The notes below the pieces were generated by a model that saw nothing but the letters and a program-made list of their open reading frames with translations, searched no databases and was not told the origin of the DNA. Below are positions 49,066 through 59,241 of a stretch of 64,000 bases of DNA, in pieces. Position 1 is the stretch's first letter, and every line of letters starts with the position of its first letter. The position numbers and the translations under genes are program-made. Source of the stretch: DATKNA01 sp963755755 (lineage in GTDB: Bacteria; Actinomycetota; Actinomycetes; Actinomycetales; Kineosporiaceae); contig CAVWLJ010000010.1 of the NCBI GenBank assembly GCA_963755755.1, forward strand, positions 248,001-312,000, in the 5' to 3' direction.

Positions 49066-51317
49066 GTGGCACAGGCGCGAGGACGCACCAGGGGAACGTG
49101 GAGGCGGTCGCTGACCGCCCTGCTCTCCGCGGCGGTGGTCGGGGGTGTCGCCCTCCCGGCGACGCCTGCGGCCGCCCGCGGCGCCGCAGCCCAGACCCCC
49201 GCCACCGGAGCCGCCCCCGGCGCGCCTGGTGCGGACGAGCAGTACCTGCCCGCCGACAAGTCCGGGTTCGGCACCGCCAGGAGCACGGCCAGCAAGGTCT
49301 GGTTCACGGTGCAGAAGGAGGGCGGGCTGGGGGAGATCTACTACCCGACGATCGACGCGCCCGCCGCCCGGACGCTGCAGTTCGTCGTCGCGGACGGGCA
49401 CGGCCACGCGGTGCGGGCCTCGGCCGCGGCGCAGGTGCGGACCACCCTCACGGATCCGCACAGCCTGAGCTACCGGCAGACGTTCACCGAGCGGCAGGGC
49501 GCCTGGCGGCTCACCGCGACGTACGTGAGCGACCCCGCGCGTGCCACCGTCCTGGTCGACGTCACCTTCAGGGCCCTCCGTGGAGGGCACCACAGCGTCT
49601 ACGCCGTCTACGACCCGTCCCTCTCCAACACCCGGGGGCACGACTCGGGTCGCACGACCGGCCGTGCGCTCGTCGCGACCGACACGGGATCCGCGAGCGC
49701 GTTCGTCGGCTCCCCGGCCTTCACCGCGACCTCCAGCGGGTTCCGCGGCACCAGCGACGGCTGGACCGATCTGCTCGCCGACGGCCGCATGGACTGGCGG
49801 TACACCTCCGCCTCCGCCGGGAACGTCGTCCAGACCGCGGCGACCGGACTCACCGGGGCGCGCGGGCACCGGCACGCGACGCTCGCACTCGCCTTCGGCG
49901 CCGACGCCGGGAGCGCGCTCGCCGGCGCCCGCGCGTCGCTGCGGCCCGGGTTCGGTCACGTGGCTCGCGCCTACGCCCGCGGGTGGCACGGCTACCTGCG
50001 CGGTGCTGAAGCACCCGCCGTCCTCGCTGCGCGGGGGCTACCAGCGGCAGCTCTACGAGGTGTCGGCGATGGTCCTGGCGGCCAGCGAGGACAAGACGCA
50101 TCGCGGCGCCTTCGTGGCGGCGCCGAACATGCCGTGGATCTGGGGCAACGAGGATCCGTCCGGGCCCTACCACCTCGTGTGGTCGCGCGACCTCTACCAG
50201 ATCGCCACCGCGCTGATCGCGGCCGGCGACACGGCCGGCGCCAACCGGGCGCTCCAGTACCTCTTCACCGTGCAGCAGAAGCCCGACGGTTCGTTCCCGC
50301 AGAACTCGCGCGTCGACGGCACCCCGGTCTGGACCGGTCTGCAGCTCGACGAGGTCGCCTTCCCGATCGTCCTGGCGTACCAGCTGCGGCGCACCGACCC
50401 CGCGACCTGGAGCCACGTCGAGCGCGCCGCCGACTTCCTCATCGGCTTCTCGCAGGACGGCAACCGGGCGCCGTGGTCGCCGCAGGACCGCTGGGAGAAC
50501 CAGTCCGGCTACTCGCCCGCCACCATCGCCAGCGAGATCGCGGGCCTGGTCTGCGCCGCGTACATCGCGCGCGTCAACGGTGACGCTGCCTCAGCGCGGC
50601 GGTACCTGGCCACGGCCGACGACTGGCAGGCCCGGGTGAAGGGCTGGACGGTCACCACCACCGGTCCGTACTCCGCGGGCCCGTACTTCCTGCGGGTCAC
50701 CAAGGACGGCAAGCCGAACGCCGGGACCACCTACGACATCGGTGACAGCGGACCGTCGAACGTCGACCAGCGCCGGGTCGTGGACCCGAGCTACCTCGAC
50801 CTCGTGCGGCTCGGCGTCCTGCCGGCCGACGACCCGGCCGTCGTGAACACGCTGCGCGTGGTCGACGCGCAGCTCGGCGTCCGGACCGATCGTGGCTTCT
50901 TCTGGCACCGCGCCTCCTTCGACGGCTACGGCGAGAAGACCGACGGCGGCCAGTGGGAGTTCGGCCTGCCGAACGACTCGTTCATCACCCGCGGGCGCGC
51001 GTGGCCGCTGCTCAACGGCGAGCGCGGGGAGTACCAGATCGCCGCCGGCGACCTGACCGCCGCCCGGGGCCAGCTGACGACCATGGCGCGCGCCGCGGGC
51101 CCGGGCTACATGCTCCCCGAGCAGGTGTGGGACCAGCAGCCTGCCTGCCGGCACGGACGGGTTCGTGCCCGGGACGCCGACGTTCTCGGCGACCCCGCTG
51201 GCCTGGACGCACGCGCAGTTCATCAGGCTGGCGTGGGACGCCAGGGCCGGGAAGGTGCTCGAGCAGCCGAGGATCGTGGCGCAGCGCTACGGAGGCAGCT
51301 CCGGCCCCGGGCACTGA
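49066..51317 (+). CDS. Secreted GH15 glucoamylase/glucodextranase-like enzyme
   Basis: About 749 residues with a twin-arginine-like or Sec signal (TWRRSLTALLSAAVVGGVAL). The N-terminal super-beta-sandwich domain has KVWFTVQKEGGLGEIYYPTI. The (alpha/alpha)6 catalytic domain has YHLVWSRDLYQIATALIAAG, the acid Glu region LQLDEVAFPIVLAYQLRR and the second acid region GPGYMLPEQVWD. Glucodextranases and bacterial glucoamylases release glucose from dextran or starch. Shifts of +1 lie near 50002 and near 51143; the end then reads KVLEQPRIVAQRYGGSSGPG. GTG 49066 is the start. The substrate, alpha-1,4 or alpha-1,6, is undecided. Confidence 0.9.
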
Positions 51318-51386
51318 ACCTGGCGCCGCTCACCGCCGGCGTCTGGACGGCTCGCCCGTCCGGACGCCGGCGGTGCGTTCGGCGCC

Positions 51387-51915
51387 ATGCCGTCGCCGGT
51401 GACCTTGCTGCAGCTGGAGTACTTCGTCGCCGCCGTCGAGCACGGGTCGTTCTCCGCCGCGGCGACGGAGATGCACGTGGCCCAGCCGAGCCTCTCGGAG
51501 CAGATCCGCCGTCTGGAGGGTCGCTCGGCGTCGTCCTGTTCGTCCGCACCAACCGCCGACTCGTCCTCACGGACGCCGGGCGGTTGCTCCTCCCGCGAGC
51601 CCGCGCTGCGCTGGTCGCGGCCGAGGAGGCCGTCGACGTCGTGCGGCCGGTCCGGTCCCTGACCGGCGGCACGGTCTCGTTCGGCACCTTCAGCAGTGCC
51701 CACCATTTCCTCCTGGTCGACCTCGTCACGCTCTTCCGGGAGAGGTATCCGGCCGTGCGGGTCCGGGTGCTCGGGCGCAACTCCGCGGAGGTGGCCGACG
51801 CGGTGCGGGAGGGCACACTGGAGGCCGGCCTCGTGGCGTTGCCCGTCGATACCCAGGGGCTCGACGTGACCCCGCCGGTGTGGACGGCCGAAGTCGTCTG
51901 CGCCAGCGCGGATCC
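51387..51915 (+). pseudogene. Truncated LysR-family regulator
   Basis: The HTH is intact (LLQLEYFVAAVEHGSFSAAA then TEMHVAQPSLSEQIRRLEG). A frame change near 51525 (one base missing or two extra) leads to LGVVLFVRTNRRLVLTDAGR and the first half of the effector domain (VSFGTFSSAHHFLLVDLVTL). Homology stops at VWTAEVVCASADP, about residue 175 of an expected 300. The frame then runs into a short-chain dehydrogenase fragment. The effector domain is halved, so the gene is probably non-functional. Confidence 0.8.
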
Positions 51916-51994
51916 TTGCCACACAGGAGATGATCACGATGACGGCCCATCTGCTGCGACGGGCGGCCGGCTGATCACCTGGCATAGTCCGGTC

Positions 51995-52246
51995 ATGGCA
52001 GAGAGGTCGCTCGCGATCGAGCTCGCGGCGGACGGGATCGCCGTCAGCGCGATCGCGCCCGGGTGGGTCGCCACGGCCGGCATCCTCGCGGGCGGCCGGA
52101 TCCAGGAGGCGGCCAAGGCCGTGCCGTTGGGACGTGCGGCGGAACCGGAGGAGATCGCCGACTGGGTCTGGAAGCTCGGCAGCGTCCCCGGCTCCTACCT
52201 CACGGGGGAGACGGTCGTCGTCAGCGGCGGGCTCCTCCTGCGCTGA
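51995..52246 (+). pseudogene. 3' fragment of a short-chain dehydrogenase
   Basis: About 84 residues (MAERSLAIELAADGIAVSAI) matching the end of classical SDRs: IAPGWVATAG, LGRAAEPEEIADWVWKLGS and SYLTGETVVVSGG. The Rossmann loop and the Ser-Tyr-Lys catalytic residues are missing. It is in frame with the LysR fragment, as if a deletion joined the two. It converges on the intact SDR gene, 12 bases away. Confidence 0.78.
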
Positions 52247-52258
52247 CCGGCCGTCGCG

Positions 52259-52996
52259 TCAGCGCGCCAGGTACCCCCCGTCGACGACGATCTCGGCTCC
52301 GGTGACGAAGGTCGAGTCGTCGCCGGCCAGGAACAGCACGGTCCCGCTGATCTCTCGGACGTCCGCCCGCCGGCCCATGGGTGTCAGCGGGACGACACCG
52401 CTGCCCTCCTCCTCGTTCATGGCCGTCCGCACGCCGCCGGGACAGATCGCGTTCACCCGGATCCGGTCGTGGGCATGTTCGAGCGCGGCCGTCCTGGTCA
52501 TCCCGACCACGGCTGCCTTGCTGGCGCAGTACGCCACGTAGCCGCTCGCCCCCGCGAGGCCGAAGACCGACGAGATGTTGATGATCGAGCCTCCGCCGCG
52601 TGCGCGCAGCGCCGGGATCGCGGCCTGCATGCCCAGCAGGACGCCGGTGACGTTGACGGCGAGCAGCGCGTTCCAGTCCTCCAGCGTCTCCTCCAGGAGC
52701 GGGTTGACATGGATGATCCCCGCGTTGTTGACCAGGACGTCGAGCCCCGCGTGCCGCTCGACGGCATAAGCGACCGCGCGGATCCAATCGGACGGAGACG
52801 TGACGTCGAGGTGCAGGTGGTCGACGTCGAGACCGTCCGCGCGCAGCGCGGCGGCGTTCTTCTCCCCCTCGGCGTCCAGGACGTCGCCGGTGACGACGTG
52901 CGCCCCTTCCGCGGCGAGACGCTGCGCGTGCGAGGCCCCCTGGCCGCGCGCCCCGCCGGTGACGAGGGCGACCTTGCCGTCGAGACGACCTGTCAT
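52259..52996 (-). CDS. Short-chain dehydrogenase/reductase
   Basis: An intact 245-residue SDR. The cofactor loop is VALVTGGARGQGASHAQRLA, VLVNNAGIIHVNPLLEE is the NAG motif, and catalytic S142, Y156 and K160 lie in INISSVFGLAGAS and YCASKAAVV. D38 after the second strand suggests NAD preference. It ends FVTGAEIVVDGGYLAR. ATG 52996 lies one base from the stop of the monooxygenase gene upstream, so the pair is an operon and may oxidise one compound in successive steps, for example a ketone or alcohol. This is inference. Confidence 0.93.
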   Translation of the reverse strand: MTGRLDGKVALVTGGARGQGASHAQRLAAEGAHVVTGDVLDAEGEKNAAALRADGLDVDHLHLDVTSPSDWIRAVAYAVERHAGLDVLVNNAGIIHVNPLLEETLEDWNALLAVNVTGVLLGMQAAIPALRARGGGSIINISSVFGLAGASGYVAYCASKAAVVGMTRTAALEHAHDRIRVNAICPGGVRTAMNEEEGSGVVPLTPMGRRADVREISGTVLFLAGDDSTFVTGAEIVVDGGYLAR

Positions 52997-52997
52997 G

Positions 52998-54251
52998 TCA
53001 GCTCCGCTTCTCGAGGGCCTCGACGATGCGCGTGGAATCGCGCATCTGCTCGTTCCAGATCGGCCGCACGATGTCGATGCGGCTGTCCGGCGTCTGCCGC
53101 ACGAACGCGCGGCCCGGTGCAACGCCGGATTCGGTGAGCCGGAGCAGCCGGGAGACGAGACGTGCCTGCTGCGAGTAGACCGGCAGCTGGGGTCCGCGCG
53201 GTGCGGCGAGTCCGATGAAGAACAGGCGTTGCAGTCCGACGGGCATCGTCAGGCCGGCCACGCGCAGCGGCACGCCGTCCCGCCAGCGGAGGAGCCCGGG
53301 GTCGAGGAACGGCAGCGTGGTGCGGAAACCGGTCGCCCACAGGATGGTGTCGAACTCGCGCGTGCTGCCGTCCGTGAAGTGCACGGCCTGGCCGTCGATG
53401 CGCCGGATCCCCGGGACGACATCGATCCGCCCGTGCTGGATCCAGTAGAGCAGCAGGTTGTTGACGACGGGCGGCTGCTCGTTCAGGTTCCGCGTCACGG
53501 GCCGGGGGAGGCCCCGGTAGACCTCGGGCGGGCCGACGACGACGCGCACGAGGGCTCGCGTGACCCGCTCCTGCAGGCGCGGGGGCAGCCGCGTGAGCCA
53601 GGTCAGCTCCGCGCGCGGGCGGCCGAAGATGGCCTTCGGCTGGAAGACCTGGCCACGACGCACGGAGATCGCGGTCGTCAGCCGGGCGTGGGCCGCATCC
53701 ACGGCGAGGTCGCATCCGGAGTTTCCCGCCCCGACGACCAGCACCCGGTCGCCCTTGACGTCGTCGACGGTGCGGTACTGCGACGAGTGCAGGGACAGCC
53801 CGGCGAAGTCCGCGGCGGTCTCGGGGACGTTCGGGTCCCACAGGTGCCCGTTCGCCACCAGGACGCCGTCGTACCGGCTGCGCCGCCCGTCCGACGTCTC
53901 CACCCACCAGCCGGCCGTGCCCGCCGGACCTTCTGGCTCGAGCCGGGTGACCTCCGTGCGGAAGGTGATGTGACGACGCAGGTCGAATACCTCCGCGAAC
54001 GACTCGATGTAAGCGCGCATCTGGTCCCGGCTCGGGTAGACCGGGAACTCGGCCGGCATCGGGAAGCCCTTGAAACCCGACACGTCCCGCGACGTGATGA
54101 GGTGCAGCGACTCGTAGTCGGTGTGCCAGTGCCCGCCCACGCGACCTGAGCGCTCGAAGCAGTCGACGTCGAGGCCGTTCGCGGTGAGCATCTGGAGGGC
54201 GGCCAAGCCGGCCGCGCCGGCGCCGATCACGCAGTACCGCGGTCTCGTCAT
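52998..54251 (-). CDS. FAD-dependent monooxygenase (FMO/BVMO-like)
   Basis: An intact 417-residue flavoprotein. It has the FAD loop CVIGAGAAGLAALQML, the family fingerprint FAGLSLHSSQYR (F-x-G-x3-H-x3-Y), the NADPH loop VLVVGAGNSGCDLAVD and ILWATGFRTTLPFLDP. Such enzymes insert oxygen at N or S atoms, or act as Baeyer-Villiger enzymes. ATG 54251 (MTRPRYCV) is preferred over an upstream start. It is coupled with the SDR downstream. Substrate unknown. Confidence 0.93.
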   Translation of the reverse strand: MTRPRYCVIGAGAAGLAALQMLTANGLDVDCFERSGRVGGHWHTDYESLHLITSRDVSGFKGFPMPAEFPVYPSRDQMRAYIESFAEVFDLRRHITFRTEVTRLEPEGPAGTAGWWVETSDGRRSRYDGVLVANGHLWDPNVPETAADFAGLSLHSSQYRTVDDVKGDRVLVVGAGNSGCDLAVDAAHARLTTAISVRRGQVFQPKAIFGRPRAELTWLTRLPPRLQERVTRALVRVVVGPPEVYRGLPRPVTRNLNEQPPVVNNLLLYWIQHGRIDVVPGIRRIDGQAVHFTDGSTREFDTILWATGFRTTLPFLDPGLLRWRDGVPLRVAGLTMPVGLQRLFFIGLAAPRGPQLPVYSQQARLVSRLLRLTESGVAPGRAFVRQTPDSRIDIVRPIWNEQMRDSTRIVEALEKRS

Positions 54252-54351
54252 GTCTCCACGGTGGGATCCCGGCCCGGCACCGTCCAGGGCCAAGCAGTCA
54301 GAGGTGCCATAGGGAAGGCCTTGAGCCGGCAGCGCGCCGACGGCGTGCGGG

Positions 54352-56431
54352 TCAGAGCGAGGCGGGCTCGCCGGCGAGCTGCACGCGCCCGCCGCCGGAT
54401 CGCTTGGCGTCGTACATCGCGCCGTCCGCGGCCTGAAGCGCGTCGTCGGCCCGGCCTTCGGGGCGGAGCAACACCGCGCCGATGCTGGGCCGGACGACGA
54501 GGCCGCCGTCGTCGGCCGGGCGCGGCGCGTCCGTGGCGCGCAGCACCCGCTCGGCGAGGGCGACGAGCTCGGCCGCGGTCAGGACGTGCGGCGCCAGCAC
54601 GGTGAACTCGTCCCCGCCGAGCCGGGCGAGCGTGTCGTCCCGGCCGAGGCAGGCGTCGACCCGGTGGGCGACGTCGACGAGCAGCGCGTCCCCCGCGGCG
54701 TGTCCGAGCGTGTCGTTGACCTGCTTGAAGCCGTCCAGGTCCAGGAACAGCAGGCCGGCGGCCGTGCCCTCGCGGGTGACCCTGGCCTGCTCCTCCTCGA
54801 GCACCTCGAGGAAACGGCGGCGGTTCGTCAGCCCGGTGAGGGGATCGGTCCGCGCCTGCAGCTGCACCTGCTGCAGCAGCTCGGTCTTGTCGAGCCCGAT
54901 GGTCGCCTGGATGCCGGCTCCGGTCAGCCGTTGGACGGCGCGCTCGGTGGCGCCGGCGGACGTGATCGGCGTGCGCCAGCCGACGAGGCCGATGCCGTGC
55001 ACGTGGTCCTCGCAGCGCAGCCCGACGATGCCCGCCTGCCGGACGCCGACGGTGCGGAGCAGGCCGTCGAGCCACGGGCCGTCCGAGGTGTCGTCGACGA
55101 GTGCGGCCGCGTGCGGCGCTGACAGGAGCCGGGCGAGCTCGGGCAGTGCCTGCGGGTCGAGCCGCACCCGCGCGAGGGCGGCCGGCCTCGGGTCCGGTGA
55201 ACCCGACGTCTCCTGCGGGTGCCAGCCGGCCGTCCGGCCCGGCCAGCAGCACGCACGCCGTGTCGGCGAGCGAGAGGGTCCGGAGCGCCTCCGTGGCGGC
55301 GCGCACGACGTCCGTGCTCCGGCGCGCGGCACCGATGTCGCCCGCGAAGGCCAGCAGGATCTCCGCCGTCCGCCGCCGGTCCTCGCTCTCGTGGCGGGCG
55401 ACGACGGCGTCGAGCGCGGCCGCCGCCAGTGCCGCGTAGGCCTGCAGGAGCTCCTGCTCGCCGGGGATGAACGGAGCGCTCCCCAGCGCGGCGAGCATGC
55501 CGTAGTCGCGGGCCGCGGAGCGGACCGGCGCGGCGATGACGTGGTCGGCGGCGCGGGGCGGGCGGCCCGCGAGCAGCGCGTCGGCGACCTCGCGCGCCCG
55601 CTCGGGGGGCAGTCCCTGCGCGTGCACGGACGGCGCCGCCCCCGGGTCCAGCTGGGCGGCGAGGACGAAGGCGCGGGCGTGGACGGCGAACGCCGCGCGC
55701 TCGACGACGTGCGCGAGGACGGCGTCCACGTCCCGGTCGTCGCGGCCGACGAGGTCGGTGATCGCGTGCTGGAGCTCCTGCAGTCGATCGTGGACCACAC
55801 GCGCGTCGACGACCCGCTCCCCTTCGGCCCGGCGGAGCCAGCGCCGGCGTCGGCCGGTCCAGCTGAGCAGGTAGACGCACGCGGGGGCGCCGTCGACCTG
55901 GCACCGCTCGTGCTCCACGACGGCCGGCGGGAGGCCGAACATCGGCGGGATCTGCGCGAGCATCCCGCGGGTGTAGTCGCAGTCGAAGTGGCTGGGGACG
56001 TAGCCGTCGTGCAGCCGGTAGGTGGCCGTCCCGGAGGTCGGGGAGAGGATCTGCGCGCTGAGGTCGGCGCACTGCGTGAACTTCCCGTTGGCATGCGCGA
56101 CGTGCCGGAGCAGGCCGGCGGGTGAGCCGAACATGCTGAGCATGAGCCGCACGGACGGCCCGACGGCGGACTCGAAGACGTGCGAGCCCACCCGCAGCCC
56201 CACGTCGGGCTGCCCGGTCACCTCGCTCGCCGCCCGGAAGAGCGCGATCTTGGCGTCGTAGGAGCACCACTCGCGCTCGTTCTCGAGCACCTCCAGCGGC
56301 CGGGTCTCGCCGGCCCGGCGCAGCAGCTCCCGGACTCCCTCGTCGCCGGCGACCTTGCGGACGTAGCTCACGACGAGCCGGACGGTCAGACCCGAGGTCT
56401 CCCGTCGCTCTTCGCCCTCGACGTGCGCCAT
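54352..56431 (-). CDS. Diguanylate cyclase with N-terminal sensor and GAF domains
   Basis: About 692 residues from ATG 56431. Residues 20-200 form a sensor-like domain (LVVSYVRKVAGDEGVRELLR to RCQVDGAPACVYLLSW) whose C-x-x-D-G-x-x-x-C ending resembles V4R/heme-NO-like domains. A GAF-like region follows (FVLAAQLDPGAAPSVHAQGL), and then a second one. A +1 shift near 55195 leads on to the GGDEF domain (ARTDPLTGLTNRRRFLEVLE, LFLDLDGFKQVNDTLGHAAG and RLGGDEFTVLA). The GGDEF active site is intact, so c-di-GMP synthesis is expected. There is no EAL domain. Confidence 0.87.
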
Positions 56432-56483
56432 CCTCCGCCCATCGGCAGCCCGGACGGGTTCATGAGCCCTCCGGCGGAGCGGG

Positions 56484-57608
56484 TCAGGACGCCGGGAACC
56501 GCAGAGCCAGCTGCCGCAGCGGGGGCAGGTCGAGGGTCGCGGTGAGGTTGCCCGTGGCGGGGTCGAGCACCCGGACCCGGCCGTTCGTGTCGAGGCAGAA
56601 CAGCCGGCTGCCGTCCGGGGACCACAGCACGGTGCCGTCACCCGAGACCCCGGTAATGTCGACGTCCAGCGGCTGGACCTCGCCGGTGGCGAGCCGGACG
56701 ACGCTGAGGGTGGTGCGGCGGCGGTCGTCGACGACGTAGAGGACGACGGAGGCCGCATCCGGGGCGAGCACGCCGTGCGGCAGCTGGGGACCGATGGGTA
56801 CCCGGAATTCCTGGCTCGTCCCGTCGCGACGGTGCACGATCGTCCGCCACACCTTCCCGGTGCCCGGGCCGAGGACGAGCACGCCGCCGCGACCCACGGC
56901 CAGCACGATCCCGTCGCTGAGCGTCAGGTTTCCGGTGGGACTGATCCGGTAGATCCCGCCCACGCCCTCGAAGATCAGGCCGCCGGCGCCGTCCGGGATC
57001 GGCCCGGTCGTGGCGAAATGGGGGACCGGCACCTCGACGGGCAGCGACCCCCAGCCGTCGGCGTCCAGGAGCACCATCGAGAGCGAGGAATCCGCGCGGC
57101 TCTGGATCCACAGGTGGTCGAGGTCGGGACCCGGCAGGACGGCGCCGATACCCGTGACGGACGCGGGCAGGGTCGTCGGGGCCTCGTCGTCGGGGACCCC
57201 CCACCCCGGTGCGCCCGTGACCGGGTGCACGACGACGCGGCGGCGCCCCACGACGAGGAAGACCTGGCTCTCGCCGATCGCCGGGATCCGGGTCTGTGTG
57301 ACCGCCGACGTCGCGGGATCCACGCGGACGACGACCTCGCTGCCGAGCCCGAAGAGCTGCCAGCCGAGGGGCACTCCCTCGATGGGTCGCCTCAACCGGC
57401 CATGGGTGACCAGCGGCGGCGGTGGCGGCGGAGCGGGGCGCTGCGACCGGGCCGCGACGACGCCCCCACCCGCGAGCGCGGCTCCCCCGAGGGTGAGCAG
57501 GACCGCACGGCGCGACACCGCCCGCGGCGGTGGTTCCGGTCCGTCCTCGCCGACGACGCCGAGGTCGAGCACCTCGCCCGCCGACGTCCGCTCGTCCACG
57601 CCTCTCAT
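56484..57608 (-). CDS. Membrane-anchored or Tat-exported propeller-like protein
   Basis: An intact 374-residue protein. The N-terminus has a cytoplasmic part with basic SRRAVLLTLGGAALAGGGVV, which could be a membrane anchor or a twin-arginine signal, then a proline run (RPAPPPPPPLV). The rest is beta-rich with WD40-like blades (SVVRLATGEVQPLDVDITG and VLWSPDGSRLFCLDTNGRVR). Function is unknown. It lies 52 bases upstream of the GGDEF gene on the same strand and could provide it with an external signal. Confidence 0.78.
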   Translation of the reverse strand: MRGVDERTSAGEVLDLGVVGEDGPEPPPRAVSRRAVLLTLGGAALAGGGVVAARSQRPAPPPPPPLVTHGRLRRPIEGVPLGWQLFGLGSEVVVRVDPATSAVTQTRIPAIGESQVFLVVGRRRVVVHPVTGAPGWGVPDDEAPTTLPASVTGIGAVLPGPDLDHLWIQSRADSSLSMVLLDADGWGSLPVEVPVPHFATTGPIPDGAGGLIFEGVGGIYRISPTGNLTLSDGIVLAVGRGGVLVLGPGTGKVWRTIVHRRDGTSQEFRVPIGPQLPHGVLAPDAASVVLYVVDDRRRTTLSVVRLATGEVQPLDVDITGVSGDGTVLWSPDGSRLFCLDTNGRVRVLDPATGNLTATLDLPPLRQLALRFPAS

Positions 57609-57660
57609 CGTCGCCGGGCGCGGGGGCCGCGGCCACCGGTAGTCCTCACGGACGCGCCGG

Positions 57661-58140
57661 TCAAGGGACGACGGTCACCGGCCACCGGCGGAAGCGGACC
57701 AGCCGGACGGCGAGCGAGCCGGCGAGCCGATGACCGACCCCCTCCGAGGAGCCGACGATCACGGCGTCCGCCCGGACCTGCTCGGCGATCTCGCTGAGCA
57801 CCGCCAGCGGGTCGCCGCTGCGGACCTCGAACCGGATGTCCACGTGCAGCGCCTCCGCGATCCGGGCGACCCGCGCCCGCAGGTCCGCCTCGGTCTCGTC
57901 CTGCCCGGCGATCAGGGATCCGGTCGCCGCACCGGTCCGGTCGGCCAGGCTCAGCACGCCGTGGGGCGGCGTTCGGACGAACACCGCGACGAGCCGGCTC
58001 CGCTCGCGCCGGGCCAGCCCGACGGCGTACGCGAGTGCGTTCAGCGAGGTGGTCGAGCCGTCGACCCCGACGAGGATCGCCGTCGGCCCGTCCGTGCCGA
58101 GCTCGAAGGCCCGGCTGCTGTCGGCCGAGTCCCAGCTCAT
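57661..58140 (-). CDS. Universal stress protein (UspA family)
   Basis: A 159-residue single-domain USP. The strand AILVGVDGSTTSLNALAYAV with the Asp at its tip, and VIVGSSEGVGHRLAGSLAVR followed by WPVTVV, give the ATP-binding G-x2-G-x9-G(S/T) pattern in changed form. USPs respond to stationary phase and low oxygen. ATG 58140 (MSWDSADSSRAFEL) is selected; a longer frame starts at 58311. Divergent from the GNAT gene. Confidence 0.88.
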   Translation of the reverse strand: MSWDSADSSRAFELGTDGPTAILVGVDGSTTSLNALAYAVGLARRERSRLVAVFVRTPPHGVLSLADRTGAATGSLIAGQDETEADLRARVARIAEALHVDIRFEVRSGDPLAVLSEIAEQVRADAVIVGSSEGVGHRLAGSLAVRLVRFRRWPVTVVP

Positions 58141-58313
58141 CGGTCCTCCCGCGATGCCGTCCGACGTCCGGTGCGAGCAGATCACGAGGACGTGCTGCCC
58201 GCCGCCACATCGTGCCCCGCGACGGGGACCGGACGGCAGTAGGCTGCGACCGTGCCGCACCGGTGGCGGCGTCCCTCTGGATCGACCTGCAGTTCGCCCC
58301 GAGGAGGTCACCG

Positions 58314-59241
58314 GTGCCCGCCGTCGAGATCCGTCCGTTCCGCCGCGCCGACCGCGATCAGGTCGCGGCGCTCGTCAACGCCCACGCCGCCGCCGTCGTC
58401 CCCGGCGTCGCGGCGTCCGTCAACGCCGTCCTCAGCCAGTTCGAACGCGAGCCCGGCGAGCCGCTGGTCGACCCCTGGGTGGCCGAACGACGCGCCCTCG
58501 TCGGCGAGCAGGACGGCGGCGTCGTGGCCGCCGCCCTCGTCGTCCGGTACCGGGACGACGCCGACGTCGGCCCCGGCTATCGCGGCACCGCTGAGATCCG
58601 CTGGCTGCTGTTCCGTCCGGAGGCGCCGGCGGGGAACCCGTTCTGGCACGACGGGTGGGAGGCTGCCCGCCGGCTGCTGTCGACCTGCCTGGAGGTGGCC
58701 GCGGCGTGGGGGGTTCCGCGGGTCGGCGCGGACGGCGCGCTGCCGGTCCCCGGCGTCTACGGCGTCCCGGACTCCTGGCCGCACGTGGAGCGGCTCTACC
58801 GGGAGGCGGGGTTCACCGCACCGGCGGACGCCGTCGAGGCCGTGCACCTCGCCGACCTCGAGCGGCTGCCCGTGCTCGCGCCCGTCGCGGGGCTGCAGGT
58901 CCGCCGGAACGTGGGGATCAACGGCGTCCGGTTCACCGCCGCCCTGGACGGTGCGGACGTCGGGTACATCGAGGTGGACGTGCTCGACGGTGCGGAGCGA
59001 CACCCGCGCGTCGGCGGGATCGCCGACGTGGGCAATCTCGAGGTCGTTGCCGGCGCACCGGCGCTCCGGTGTCGGCACCCGGCTCGTGGCGGAGGCCGCG
59101 GCGTGGCTGCGGCTCGGTCACGTCGACCGCCTGCTGGCCTACACCTCGCCCGACGAGACCGCCCTCGTCGCCTTCCTGCGCGCACAGGGTTTCGTCGAGC
59201 TCACCCGGACCCGCCGGGGTTGGGAGCGGACGATTCCGTAG
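58314..59241 (+). CDS. GNAT-family N-acetyltransferase
   Basis: About 308 residues with two acetyltransferase-like halves. The first starts VEIRPFRRADRDQVAALVNA. The second has GYIEVDVL and, after a +1 shift near 59063, the acetyl-CoA loop SGVGTRLVAEAAAWLRLGHV and LAYTSPDETALVAFLRAQGF. GTG 58314 has GAGGAGG upstream. The substrate is unknown. The 3' end overlaps the convergent YihY gene by 41 bases. Confidence 0.85.

Noticed and set aside
51918..51974. Small gene reading MITMTAHLLRRAAG.
   Set aside because: Only 14 codons, lying at a deletion junction, with no sign of conservation; the upstream AGGAG could be chance.
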